A stretch of DNA of 34,865 nucleotides from Candidatus Sungiibacteriota bacterium (GTDB lineage: Bacteria; Patescibacteriota; Minisyncoccia; Sungbacterales; HO2-52-23). The stretch is taken from assembly GCA_016186095.1 (NCBI GenBank), contig JACPMG010000026.1, positions 1 to 34,865 of the forward strand. Reading direction: 5' to 3'. A program made the position numbers and the translations under genes. This document shows positions 26,271-34,774 of the stretch, in pieces. The first letter of the stretch is position 1, and every line of letters begins with the position of its first letter. The notes under the pieces were generated by a model, which ran no database searches, was not told the origin of the DNA, and worked only from the letters and a program-made list of their open reading frames with translations.

Positions 26271-26286
26271 CTGGCGCAAAATAGCT

Positions 26287-26354
26287 ACCCTGCCTGCCGG
26301 TTTACCCGCCGCAGGAGGGCAGGCAGGTCTACCGCTCCGACGTTTAGTCGGAGC
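26287..26354. repeat. Compound palindromic repeats downstream of tRNA-Thr leader
   Basis: CCTGCCTGCC...GGCAGGCAGG and GCTCCGAC-GTTTA-GTCGGAGC. Confidence 0.7.
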
Positions 26355-26412
26355 CCCGACTTAACCTTTTTAAATTATACAACAGTGCGCCGGGGCTGAG
26401 CTAAGGTGGCTA

Positions 26413-26826
26413 TTATTTCTTCACCCTCACCTCGCGAATACGATTATCCTTAGTAACGGGAGGCGTAGATTCTGGCTGCAGTTGCTTCCAATACTCTCCA
26501 TTGCCGTTTCCATTTACAGCTCTTCCATTCTCACGCACCCTTTTGAGCAACGCCACAACTCCGTTATCAAGACGCAGAAGAAAAATGTGGAGCTTATAGA
26601 GAACCTTAGTGTAGATAACCCAAAACGCCTCTTGGTAGTGCTGTTCTCGATACCACGTCTTGATATTGAGAAGAAAGAGACGTAGCCGAGCCGAGTCCTC
26701 GTGAAAACGCTCGGTAATGACCTGATCGGGAATGGCAATTAACTCCGGCAATTTAGCGGACACGCGGTACCACAGATAAAAAGTGCTGGAAACAAAAATG
26801 AGGCCCAAGATGCTGTCAAGAATCAT
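26413..26826 (-). CDS. Hypothetical membrane-anchored protein downstream of tsf
   Basis: N-terminal TM, 137 aa, 4-nt overlap with the tsf end. Confidence 0.65.
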   Translation of the reverse strand: MILDSILGLIFVSSTFYLWYRVSAKLPELIAIPDQVITERFHEDSARLRLFLLNIKTWYREQHYQEAFWVIYTKVLYKLHIFLLRLDNGVVALLKRVRENGRAVNGNGNGEYWKQLQPESTPPVTKDNRIREVRVKK

Positions 26827-27281
26827 AATTCAAAACGAATAAATTTTCCCAATTTGATGTTTTCGCCGAATTTTCCCGCGGCTTCATTTATCAAATCACG
26901 GACGGATTTATTCTGCTCTTTAATAAAGGGCTGTTCCAAAAATGTCTGCTCATCAACAGGATCCATGGCTGCCAGTTGCATGGCCAGATCATGCGCGAGC
27001 TCCCTAAAATCCGCGTTCCTGGACACAAAATCAGTTTCGCAAAAAAGCTCCACCATAGCTCCTATTTTCCCGTTGGAGTGAATATAGGCATCAATTACTC
27101 CGGCGCGGGCCTCTCTACCCGCACGTTTTCCAGCCAAACTGCCCAATTTCCGCTCGATTAACGCCGTTGCCTTATCCACATCACCCCCGCTCTCCTCCAG
27201 GGCTTTCTTAATATCCGAAATCCCCGCACCGGTCTTTTCGCGTAATTCCTTTATAAGTTCCGTGGATAGTTGACCTGCCAT
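26823..27281 (-). CDS. tsf: Elongation factor Ts (short form)
   Basis: TELIKELREKTGAGISDIKKALEESGGDVDKATALI; CETDFVSRNADFRELAHDLAMQLAA. Confidence 0.95.
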   Translation of the reverse strand: MAGQLSTELIKELREKTGAGISDIKKALEESGGDVDKATALIERKLGSLAGKRAGREARAGVIDAYIHSNGKIGAMVELFCETDFVSRNADFRELAHDLAMQLAAMDPVDEQTFLEQPFIKEQNKSVRDLINEAAGKFGENIKLGKFIRFEL

Positions 27282-27327
27282 AATTATAGTCCTACATTAA
27301 AATTAATCGGTGCCTACGGAGGCCTAA

Positions 27328-27693
27328 ATGCCCTCTCGCCCCAATTCGCAGCGCGCTTTACCGGACGGCAGAATGGTAGAAAGAGAATTTATTGAGGATC
27401 TCCAACTACTGCTTCAGGAAGGTAAAATTACCGACATCCAAAGGAATAAAGCGCTGGATAGCAGAGGGGTAGATGCGCTTATAGTGCGCCGTGACGGAAG
27501 ATCTATAAAGATTAATGTGATGGTGGATAGCATCCGGTCGATGCGGTGGCACCAAAAAGTTAACCGACGGCTTGCCCGCAAAGACGCCATGCGTATTGGC
27601 ATCCTGCTGTGGCGACATAATTCTAACATCAACCCTCAAATACGCCGCCAAGCCCTTTTGAGAGCAATCGAGGAACACGATTCCTACGCATAG
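27328..27693 (+). CDS. Hypothetical protein, 121 aa, on the strand opposite tsf and rpsB
   Basis: SD GGAGG about 6 nt from ATG, own plus-strand terminator; motif SRGVDALIVRRDGRSIKINVMVDS. Confidence 0.7.
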   Translation: MPSRPNSQRALPDGRMVEREFIEDLQLLLQEGKITDIQRNKALDSRGVDALIVRRDGRSIKINVMVDSIRSMRWHQKVNRRLARKDAMRIGILLWRHNSNINPQIRRQALLRAIEEHDSYA

Positions 27694-27695
27694 TA

Positions 27696-27719
27696 GCTGC
27701 CCTACCGGCAGCATTTTTT
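27696..27719 (+). terminator. Intrinsic terminator of the 27328-27693 gene
   Basis: GCTGCC-CTACC-GGCAGC-A-TTTTTT. Confidence 0.85.
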
Positions 27720-27723
27720 ATGC

Positions 27724-28521
27724 TTACTCCGGATTTTTTGCCTCCGCTTTCTGAATTTCGTGTTGTCCTTTCTCAATCGCTTCCCCGATACGCCCCACCA
27801 TATATCGAATTGCGGGCAGGGCATCATCGTTTGACGGGATAGGATAGTTTACCAAATCGGCGTTAGAATTGGTGTCGCAAAACGCGACCAAAGGGATTTT
27901 CATTCTCCGCGCCTCGCGAATGGCAGTATCGTCATGCGTGATATCCACGATAAAAAGCGCATCCGGCAGCCGTTTCATCGCCCGCAACCCGTCAAAATTC
28001 TTTTTTAAGCGCACAATCTCCTCCTCCTTATTCATTCTCTCTTTTTTGGTGTATTTCTCAAAGTCGCCCGAAGCCTTCTCTTTTTCTAGCCGTTCCATAT
28101 ACTCCACTCTGCCGGAAATTACTTTGAAATTGGTCAAGGCCCCGCCAATCCAGCGCTCCACGAAATAAGGCATCTTTGTCTTTTCGGCAACCTCAATAAT
28201 AATTTTTCGCGCCGCCGGTCTTGTGCCCACCAAAAGGACAAATCCGCCTTTAGCCACTATGTTTTTTATAAATTCCAGCGCCACAGCAAACTTCTCTTTG
28301 GTCGCGGTAAGATCAATTACCGATACGGTGTTACGCACCCCAAAAATATACGGCTGCATAGCCGGATGGTTTTTGGACTTAGCATGCCCCAGATGCACCC
28401 CTGCCTTCATCATCTCTTCAAGCTCTTTATCCACAACAGGCGCCAGATTGATTATATCGCTATTTAGAGCGGTTTCTTCGGCCATAAAGATTATGGTAAC
28501 GAAATTATAGCATGGACACAA
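27724..28521 (-). CDS. rpsB: Ribosomal protein S2
   Basis: MMKAGVHLGHAKSKNHPAMQPYIFGVRN, DITHDDTAIREARRMKIPLVAFCDTNSNADLVNYPIPSNDDA. Confidence 0.97.
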   Translation of the reverse strand: MCPCYNFVTIIFMAEETALNSDIINLAPVVDKELEEMMKAGVHLGHAKSKNHPAMQPYIFGVRNTVSVIDLTATKEKFAVALEFIKNIVAKGGFVLLVGTRPAARKIIIEVAEKTKMPYFVERWIGGALTNFKVISGRVEYMERLEKEKASGDFEKYTKKERMNKEEEIVRLKKNFDGLRAMKRLPDALFIVDITHDDTAIREARRMKIPLVAFCDTNSNADLVNYPIPSNDDALPAIRYMVGRIGEAIEKGQHEIQKAEAKNPE

Positions 28522-28525
28522 GGAG

Positions 28526-28554
28526 TTGACAAGATGATAAAATTGATATATAAT
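28526..28554 (+). promoter_or_regulatory. Perfect sigma70 consensus promoter
   Basis: TTGACA-N17-TATAAT. Confidence 0.88.
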
Positions 28555-28592
28555 AATGGTGCGGGAAAAAACCGCGCCTTTGGGAGGATGCC

Positions 28593-28676
28593 ATGTTGCG
28601 TAAGTGCTCCAAGCAGATGGTGGCCTGGTTCGTTGCCATCGCCCTCATGGCCTCCCCTGCGGCGTTCCAAATTTGA
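28593..28676 (+). CDS. 27-aa secreted/leader-like micropeptide (absent from ORF track)
   Basis: GGGAGG SD 6 nt before ATG; MLRKCSKQMVAWFVAIALMASPAAFQI. Confidence 0.55.
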   Translation: MLRKCSKQMVAWFVAIALMASPAAFQI

Positions 28677-28701
28677 CATTGCACAAATACTTGCCCATAA
28701 T
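28673..28701 (+). promoter_or_regulatory. Second strong sigma70 promoter
   Basis: TTGACA-N17-CATAAT, 6 nt before the ATG at 28708. Confidence 0.8.
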
Positions 28702-28707
28702 CTAAAT

Positions 28708-29016
28708 ATGGCTTTAGCCAAAAAGGATTTGTCACAAATAAGGGGGGTAGTGCACGATGAGGTTGAGAAAGCGGTGGAAACACTGGCTACGATAATAAAT
28801 AAAAGTTTTAACGCTGTTCAAAAACAGATTGAGCTTTTAGATAAAAAAATAGAGCTTATTGATGGAGAGCTACAGCACATCACCGCGCGTCTCAATACTA
28901 TCGAGCATGACGTCGCCGATATTAGGAAACATTTTGTATATAGAGACGAGTTTGAAGATGCAATCGCCAGAATCGCCCTAATTGAGAAAAAACTTGGAAT
29001 ACGCGGCGGAAAATGA
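28708..29016 (+). CDS. Coiled-coil hypothetical protein, 102 aa
   Basis: [34 protein letters not shown]...; in-frame extension in ORF track lies upstream of the promoter. Confidence 0.75.
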   Translation: MALAKKDLSQIRGVVHDEVEKAVETLATIINKSFNAVQKQIELLDKKIELIDGELQHITARLNTIEHDVADIRKHFVYRDEFEDAIARIALIEKKLGIRGGK

Positions 29017-29219
29017 AGAAAGACATTCACCCCAAATATCATCAAGCTAAAGTAAACTGCGCTTGCGGCCATACTTTTACAGTCGGCTCCACCAAAGAGA
29101 AACTGGATATTGAAATTTGCTCTCACTGCCATCCTTTCTATACAGGCGGATCAAAACTTGTGGACACTGCCGGTAGAGTAGAAAAATATAGACAGAGATT
29201 GGCGAAGAAAAAATCTTAG
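29013..29219 (+). CDS. rpmE: Ribosomal protein L31
   Basis: [59 protein letters not shown]. Confidence 0.96.
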   Translation: MKKDIHPKYHQAKVNCACGHTFTVGSTKEKLDIEICSHCHPFYTGGSKLVDTAGRVEKYRQRLAKKKS

Positions 29220-29231
29220 ATGCAAAATTAG

Positions 29232-29290
29232 ACGCCACTTATGCGCAAGATAAGACGCGACTGCGTTTATCATTGCGTTACAGGTGGCGT
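29232..29290 (+). other. Long imperfect hairpin between rpmE and prfA
   Basis: ACGCCAC...GACGC-GACT-GCGTTTATC...GTGGCGT. Confidence 0.7.
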
Positions 29291-29313
29291 TTATAGTCGC
29301 TTCTAAACTATTC

Positions 29314-30213
29314 ATGGACATCCAAGAACTCCGACAAAAAAAAGATGAGTTGCAAAAAGAACTCTCCAGTCCCGAGATTTTTAAGAATCCTCAAAAAATA
29401 AAAGAGTTATCCATTGAACTTGGCAGAATAGAAAAAGAATTGAGCGCGCTCGAACGCCCCTTCTCTGCCGGAAGTCAATCCGAAAAAGCCATCATGGAGA
29501 TCCGCGCCGGAGCCGGCGGAGGAGAGGCGGCACTTTTTGCCGGAGAGCTTTTTCGTATGTATACGGCCTACGCCAAAAAGAAAAATTGGCAGATTTCGCT
29601 TATAGATTCCAGCCCGACCACGCTTGGCGGGTATAAAGAAGTCATTTTTGAGATTATAGGAGCGGGTGCGTATAAAGATCTGCAAAACGAATCCGGAGTG
29701 CATAGAGTCCAGCGCATACCCGAGACCGAAAAATCCGGCCGAATCCATACCTCAACTGCATCAGTTGCCGTGCTTCCCGAAGCCAAAGAAACTGATATGG
29801 AAATAAAGCCCCAAGATATAGAACTGGAGTTTTCCCGCTCCGGAGGAGCAGGAGGACAAAATGTAAACAAGGTAGAAACGGCCGTGCGCATCATCCATAA
29901 GCCCACCGGTATTGCGGTACGCTCCCAGGAATCGCGTTCTCAGCAAAAAAATAGGGAACAAGCCATGTCTTTACTACGCACGCGTTTGCTTGATGCCAAG
30001 CGCCAGGAAGATACAAAAAAAATAACCGCCGAGAGGCGATCCCAAATCGGCACCGGAGACCGATCAGAAAAAATACGCACCTACAATTTTCCGCAAGACA
30101 GAATTACAGACCACCGCCTAAAAGAGTCCTGGCACAATATAGAGCAAATTATGGCGGGCGATATAGAACCTATAGTGGGAGCGCTACAAAATTCTATCAA
30201 TGTCTCTGGCTAA
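29314..30213 (+). CDS. prfA: Peptide chain release factor 1
   Basis: [50 protein letters not shown] (GGQ). Confidence 0.95.
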   Translation: MDIQELRQKKDELQKELSSPEIFKNPQKIKELSIELGRIEKELSALERPFSAGSQSEKAIMEIRAGAGGGEAALFAGELFRMYTAYAKKKNWQISLIDSSPTTLGGYKEVIFEIIGAGAYKDLQNESGVHRVQRIPETEKSGRIHTSTASVAVLPEAKETDMEIKPQDIELEFSRSGGAGGQNVNKVETAVRIIHKPTGIAVRSQESRSQQKNREQAMSLLRTRLLDAKRQEDTKKITAERRSQIGTGDRSEKIRTYNFPQDRITDHRLKESWHNIEQIMAGDIEPIVGALQNSINVSG

Positions 30214-31521
30214 TGAAATAATACGATTGGAGTATACTCGACAGATATAAGAAGTGCAGGTGGAGCGCCCGGAAATATAGGTTTTCGCCGCGCGAATCTC
30301 TCCGGCCTGCGTCTTTGACGCGGCGCCCGATTGCGCCAAAAACACCGCCGAAGCCGTAAAAGCATCCTCCGGATTCCAAGGATTGGGTGGATTATGCCCC
30401 GTTAACTCCGCTACTTTATCTTCAAATCTAAGCCAAGTAGTCGGCAAAAATTGTGCCGGCCCCATCGCTCCCCCGCATCCGTAATTGGGCTTTCTTGATA
30501 CCGGCATTTTATTGGGATCAAGATTCAATTTGCCGGTGATCGTGAAAAAAGCTTTTTTCTCGTTTTCTGCCTGTGTACGCTTCCCCAAACGAAGGTAACA
30601 ATTGTAAAGATCGCGCTCCCAGTTTCCCGTCCCGACATTGGTTCCGACCGAAATTACTCCGTCCTCAAATTGTTTTCCGGTCTCCACCTCCAAGAGCGCT
30701 AAAAGAAAGGCGGGCCTTATACCGGCGCGATTGGCGGCAAGAGTCGCCATGCGCACTGCGTCCTCTGCGGTAATGCCGGTTTTTTCAATATAGAAAAGCT
30801 GGGTCTTGAGAGTCGCTATATCGCGTTTTTTGGACTGCAGAAGCTGCTGGAAAAGCGCTTCCTTACCCTTGGTAAGCCGCAAAAGCTCGTCTTTTTCTTT
30901 CTTTTTTTGCGCGAGAAACCTTCTTTCCACATCCTGTAATGCTTTCAAATCCTGCTGGTCCTCTTGGAATTCTTCGAGCTCATTTTTCTCCTCTTCAAGC
31001 TCCGTACGGTCATCGCGAAACTCGCCCAGTGCCCCTTGCAGACGCGATTCAACCTTTTGCAGATTATTCACGGAAGTGAAAAAATCAGAAAGGTTCCCAT
31101 TTTTTAATAATACGGTAAGCGTATTGTCCTGATCATAGACGTAAACCAGAAAAAGTCCGGCGGCCAGTGCCTTTCGAGACTTATCTATTTTTCGGGAAAG
31201 CACGCCAATCCCCGCCTCTTTATTTTGAACCTCAAGGGCGGTCTTTTTTATAACCAAGGTCAGGCGCTTGATCTCAAGCTCTCGTCTTTTGATCTCTGTA
31301 TTGAGAGTCGCGGTTTCATTAGCGAGTGTGCGCGTCTCTCCTTGGGTTTTTTGCAAATTACTATCTAATTGGCTGGCCTCTTGTTCAAGCTGCTCCAGCT
31401 GCCTCTCAAGCTCACTCCGCTTAGCGCCATCCTCTTGAGCGTAGGCTGTAGCAGTAAACAACAAAAAAACGCCCACCATAGCTGGGACTACGAATGATAA
31501 TGCACCCTTTTTGAGAGACAT
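30184..31521 (-). CDS. Secreted coiled-coil protein with C-terminal MltB/SLT-like lytic transglycosylase domain
   Basis: Signal peptide ending ATAYA, long coiled coil, [17 protein letters not shown]...[16 protein letters not shown]. Confidence 0.82.
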   Translation of the reverse strand: MSLKKGALSFVVPAMVGVFLLFTATAYAQEDGAKRSELERQLEQLEQEASQLDSNLQKTQGETRTLANETATLNTEIKRRELEIKRLTLVIKKTALEVQNKEAGIGVLSRKIDKSRKALAAGLFLVYVYDQDNTLTVLLKNGNLSDFFTSVNNLQKVESRLQGALGEFRDDRTELEEEKNELEEFQEDQQDLKALQDVERRFLAQKKKEKDELLRLTKGKEALFQQLLQSKKRDIATLKTQLFYIEKTGITAEDAVRMATLAANRAGIRPAFLLALLEVETGKQFEDGVISVGTNVGTGNWERDLYNCYLRLGKRTQAENEKKAFFTITGKLNLDPNKMPVSRKPNYGCGGAMGPAQFLPTTWLRFEDKVAELTGHNPPNPWNPEDAFTASAVFLAQSGAASKTQAGEIRAAKTYISGRSTCTSYICRVYSNRIISLARDIDRIL

Positions 31522-31528
31522 ATTCCAA

Positions 31529-32224
31529 TTATACCTTCTTTGTCTCGGTCTTGCCACCGGTCTCTTCCACAACGTTCTCTTCACCCTTGGCCTCCCTCTT
31601 TAGCTCCTGTTCGGTCTTTACCTCTTCTGGCGCTTCAGCTACTGGTGCTTGCGCAAGCGCAGCCAGTTCCTCCTCGGAGCGAGGCGGCTCCACCAAGGCG
31701 ACCATTTCCTCCGGTCCGGCAAGCACTTTCACGCCCTTGGGTAGAAGAATATCCTTTACGAAAATCTTGGATTCAAAATCGGTAAGCGCGGAAATGTCGG
31801 CCCGCAGTCCATGAGGCAAATCTTGCGGCAGGGCCTCAACCTCCAACTCCTGCATAACTTTTACTAAAACTCCACCCTCGTTTTTTACGGCAGACGACTC
31901 ACCCACAAATTCTATCGGTACTTTGGTACGGATAACTTTATCCATACGCACCGCGTAAAAATCCGCGTGCAAAGGGTACCCCTTCAACGGATCATTTTTA
32001 ATATCGTGGATCAGGACATTATATGGCTTACCTTCCACCTCAAGTTTAAGCAGCGTCGATTCCCCGGCCTCTTTATACGCCTTTTCGAAATCCTTATATG
32101 GCACGGAGATGGATTGGGACTTCATCCCCTCTCCATACACCACCGCAGGCAAAAAACCGGCCCGGCGAAGGGCATTTGTCTTTTTACCTAATTCGGTTCG
32201 GGGCTTGGCTTTAAGCTCTCGCAT
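31529..32224 (-). CDS. rplY: Ribosomal protein L25/Ctc
   Basis: KAKPRTELGKKTNALRRAGFLPAVVYGEG; HADFYAVRMDKVIRTKVPIEFVGESSAVK; acidic C-terminal extension. Confidence 0.93.
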   Translation of the reverse strand: MRELKAKPRTELGKKTNALRRAGFLPAVVYGEGMKSQSISVPYKDFEKAYKEAGESTLLKLEVEGKPYNVLIHDIKNDPLKGYPLHADFYAVRMDKVIRTKVPIEFVGESSAVKNEGGVLVKVMQELEVEALPQDLPHGLRADISALTDFESKIFVKDILLPKGVKVLAGPEEMVALVEPPRSEEELAALAQAPVAEAPEEVKTEQELKREAKGEENVVEETGGKTETKKV

Positions 32225-32248
32225 ATCTTTGCAAGCATACCACAGAAG

Positions 32249-33220
32249 CTATGGCTTTACAAGATTCGACGGCGTACGTCCCTCCAAGGCCTCAATTATA
32301 TTTTTGGCGGCTAGTTCCGACATCGCCTGCCTTGTCTCCTCGGTGGCCGATGCGATATGAGGCGTTAAAATCACATTCTCAAGATCGGCAAGACCCGGAG
32401 TGAGCGCTGGTTCATTTTCAAATACATCAATGGCAGCACCGCTGATGACACGATTTTTCAAAGCCTCAACCAGCGCATTCTCATCAATCACCGGCCCGCG
32501 GGAAGTATTGATTAAGTAGGCAATTTTTTTCATCAACTTTAGCCTACGCTCATCTACCAAATGTCGCGTAGCGGGCAAGAGCGGCACATGCAGGGAAATA
32601 AAATCCGCCTCTTTGAAAATATCATCAACATTTTCTCTAAACTCTGCGCCAAATTCTCCCTCAAATTCTTCATTGCGCTTCACGTCATGATAAATCACCT
32701 TCATATCAAACCCCTTGACTGCGTGATGTGCCACTCGCGAGCCAATCCTGCCAAGACCGACAACGCCAAGAGTCTTTTTTGATACGTCATGCCCCAGAAG
32801 CAGCATCGGCGCCCATTCTTTAAACTTTCCGGCACGGGTAAACCTGTCTGCCTCGGCAACGCGGTGAGCTATCGCAAGCATCAGAGCAAAAGTATGCTCG
32901 GCGACCGTATCGGTCAGCACCCCGGGGGTATTGGTTATCATGATCCCCCGCTCTTGGGCCGCTTTAAGATCAATATTGTCAAAACCCACGGCGTAATTGG
33001 CAAAAATCTTACATTGTTTTCCTGCAGCATCCAGCACTTCCGCGTCAATTTTATCGTCAAGATCACATAAAACCGCGTCATATACGCCCTTTTTAAGCAG
33101 CGCTATGAGCTCATTTTTTCGGGGTGTCCGGTCTTCGGAATAAACAACTACTTCGTAACCTTTGTTTTTTAACAGATTTGGGCCACGATCAGGAATTTGC
33201 CTTGTTACAAAAATTTTCAT
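32249..33220 (-). CDS. D-isomer-specific 2-hydroxyacid dehydrogenase (glyoxylate/hydroxypyruvate reductase-like)
   Basis: GVVGLGRIGSRVAHHAVKGFDMKVIYHD, LPATRHLVDERRLKLMKK, NTSRGPVIDENALVEAL, ILTPHIASAT. Confidence 0.93.
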   Translation of the reverse strand: MKIFVTRQIPDRGPNLLKNKGYEVVVYSEDRTPRKNELIALLKKGVYDAVLCDLDDKIDAEVLDAAGKQCKIFANYAVGFDNIDLKAAQERGIMITNTPGVLTDTVAEHTFALMLAIAHRVAEADRFTRAGKFKEWAPMLLLGHDVSKKTLGVVGLGRIGSRVAHHAVKGFDMKVIYHDVKRNEEFEGEFGAEFRENVDDIFKEADFISLHVPLLPATRHLVDERRLKLMKKIAYLINTSRGPVIDENALVEALKNRVISGAAIDVFENEPALTPGLADLENVILTPHIASATEETRQAMSELAAKNIIEALEGRTPSNLVKP

Positions 33221-33224
33221 ACCT

Positions 33225-34100
33225 CTAGATTTTGTTTATTGATCCGAATAATTTTAACTTCCCTTTTACAAGCTCTTTCATGGCCTGAATCGCTGACCTG
33301 TCCAATTTATACATTGCCAGTTCGTCAACTTCATCTTTTAAACTTTGTTTCAGGGCGTTTACAAACGCCGCCCGGAGTTCAGTATTGATGTGGATATTAG
33401 CTATGCCCGCTTTAATCGCTGCGCAAATTTGCTCATCCGAGATTCCGGAGCCAGCATGAAGCACCAGCGTCACTTCTTCGGGAACCACCTCACGAATCGC
33501 CTTAATTCGCTCAATATCCAAGGTAGGTTCATCTAACGAAATACCATGGATATTGCCTACCGCAATCGCTAAACGATCCACACCCGTTTTTTCAACAAAT
33601 TCTTTTGCCCGTGTCGGGTCAGTGTAGTCTTCCGGTTTCACTTCAATTTTCTCATTTTGGATTTGCGATTCCCCCCTCAAATATCCCAGTTCCCCCTCAA
33701 TACTAGGTTGTAGGTTGTAGGTTGTAGGTTGTAGATGGGCGTACTCTACTATTTCTTTTGTACCATGGACGTTTTCTTCAAAAGATTTTGCGGATAAATC
33801 TATATGCACCGAATCGTATCCCGCATCAATAGCGGCTTTGGCACTTTCCATGGATTTATGGTGATCCGCATTCAAAAAAATTTGAATTCCGTACTCTTTG
33901 CGCAGCACATCTCTCAAAGCAACAGCTTCCGCATATCCCAAATGCTTGGCCTCCCCCTCAGAAGTTCCAATAATAGCCGGCGCACCAACTTCTTTGCATG
34001 CCTCCACAATGGCACGCATTTGATCTAATTCAGAAGCGTTAAAATGGCCGGTGGCCCAATGCTCTTTGGCTGCTCTTGATAAAATTTCTTTTAAGTTCAT
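33225..34100 (-). CDS. fba: Class II fructose-bisphosphate aldolase
   Basis: GHFNASELDQMRAIVEACKEVGAPAIIGTSEGE, NADHHKS, IEGELGYLRGE, LVLHAGSGISDEQI. Confidence 0.92.
   Translation of the reverse strand: MNLKEILSRAAKEHWATGHFNASELDQMRAIVEACKEVGAPAIIGTSEGEAKHLGYAEAVALRDVLRKEYGIQIFLNADHHKSMESAKAAIDAGYDSVHIDLSAKSFEENVHGTKEIVEYAHLQPTTYNLQPSIEGELGYLRGESQIQNEKIEVKPEDYTDPTRAKEFVEKTGVDRLAIAVGNIHGISLDEPTLDIERIKAIREVVPEEVTLVLHAGSGISDEQICAAIKAGIANIHINTELRAAFVNALKQSLKDEVDELAMYKLDRSAIQAMKELVKGKLKLFGSINKI
33704..33738. repeat. Heptamer repeat (TAGGTTG x4 plus partial) inside fba
   Basis: TAGGTTG TAGGTTG TAGGTTG TAGGTTG TAGATGG; encodes LQPTTYNLQP. Confidence 0.9.
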
Positions 34101-34426
34101 TTGTTTCTTTTGGCTGCAAGCGCGAATTGAAAAAAATAACTGTCTAAATCTTCCAATTTATTTTCATATTCTTTCCCCCCATTCATAGCATCAATCAAAA
34201 ACTCGCGAACACGAGTGAGCTCTTTTAGACGATTACGCCAACGCGGATCTTGAATAGTCAAATAAAGAAGCTCAAGCGCACGCTCAAAAGAGTTTTGGCA
34301 AAGTTTTTCGTCTTTGTCCCGCCAACGTAACAGCCGGCCTATCTCACTTCCGATATTCCCCATTTGCTCGGCCAAAGAAAGCTCCTGCCACCTGCCTTCG
34401 GCTAAGGTTTTATGCTGAAAGTCCAT
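34097..34426 (-). CDS. Conserved hypothetical helical protein (MDFQHKTLAEGRW...)
   Basis: Start set at MDFQHKTLAEGRWQELSLAEQMGNIGSEIGR; directly follows the DUF5674-type gene. Confidence 0.7.
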   Translation of the reverse strand: MDFQHKTLAEGRWQELSLAEQMGNIGSEIGRLLRWRDKDEKLCQNSFERALELLYLTIQDPRWRNRLKELTRVREFLIDAMNGGKEYENKLEDLDSYFFQFALAAKRNK

Positions 34427-34427
34427 A

Positions 34428-34772
34428 CTACTCGGAGACCATTTCGTTAATAATTTTTCTGATTTTTTGGCGCACTTCTTCGCTCTCCACGACTCTGGAA
34501 CGATTGTCTTGGGAGGGCCGGACATTAATCATGGAGTCAAATTCTATCCATTCATCCCGTGATTTTTCTGGATATAAATTGAGCCCCCACAAATCTCTCT
34601 GCTTTAAGCCTTGTTTCAAAAGCTCTGCTTCTTCATCGGCATGCAACTCTCCTCCAAAGGCGGCTATACCCTGTGCCACATCAACAACCGCTTTAACATA
34701 GTCGCCGAAAAGCTCTTTGGACAGTGCCCGAAGTTCATGAAGTGAAATTGTGTCTTTGACAATTTTAATCAT
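34428..34772 (-). CDS. DUF5674-type protein
   Basis: KIVKDTISLHELRALSKELFGDYVKAVVDVAQGIAAFGGELHADEEAELL...FDSMINVRPSQDNRSR. Confidence 0.75.
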   Translation of the reverse strand: MIKIVKDTISLHELRALSKELFGDYVKAVVDVAQGIAAFGGELHADEEAELLKQGLKQRDLWGLNLYPEKSRDEWIEFDSMINVRPSQDNRSRVVESEEVRQKIRKIINEMVSE

Positions 34773-34774
34773 GC

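Noticed and set aside
28534-28707. N-terminal extension of the coiled-coil ORF (MIKLIYNNGAGKN...)
   Set aside because: Overlaps two consensus promoters and the micro-ORF in another frame; start at 28708 is more plausible.
29314-30213. UGA stop-codon recoding (known in some Patescibacteria)
   Set aside because: Several genes here end in UGA (e.g. the HNH and GIY-YIG genes), UGG is used for Trp, and no in-frame UGA interrupts conserved proteins.
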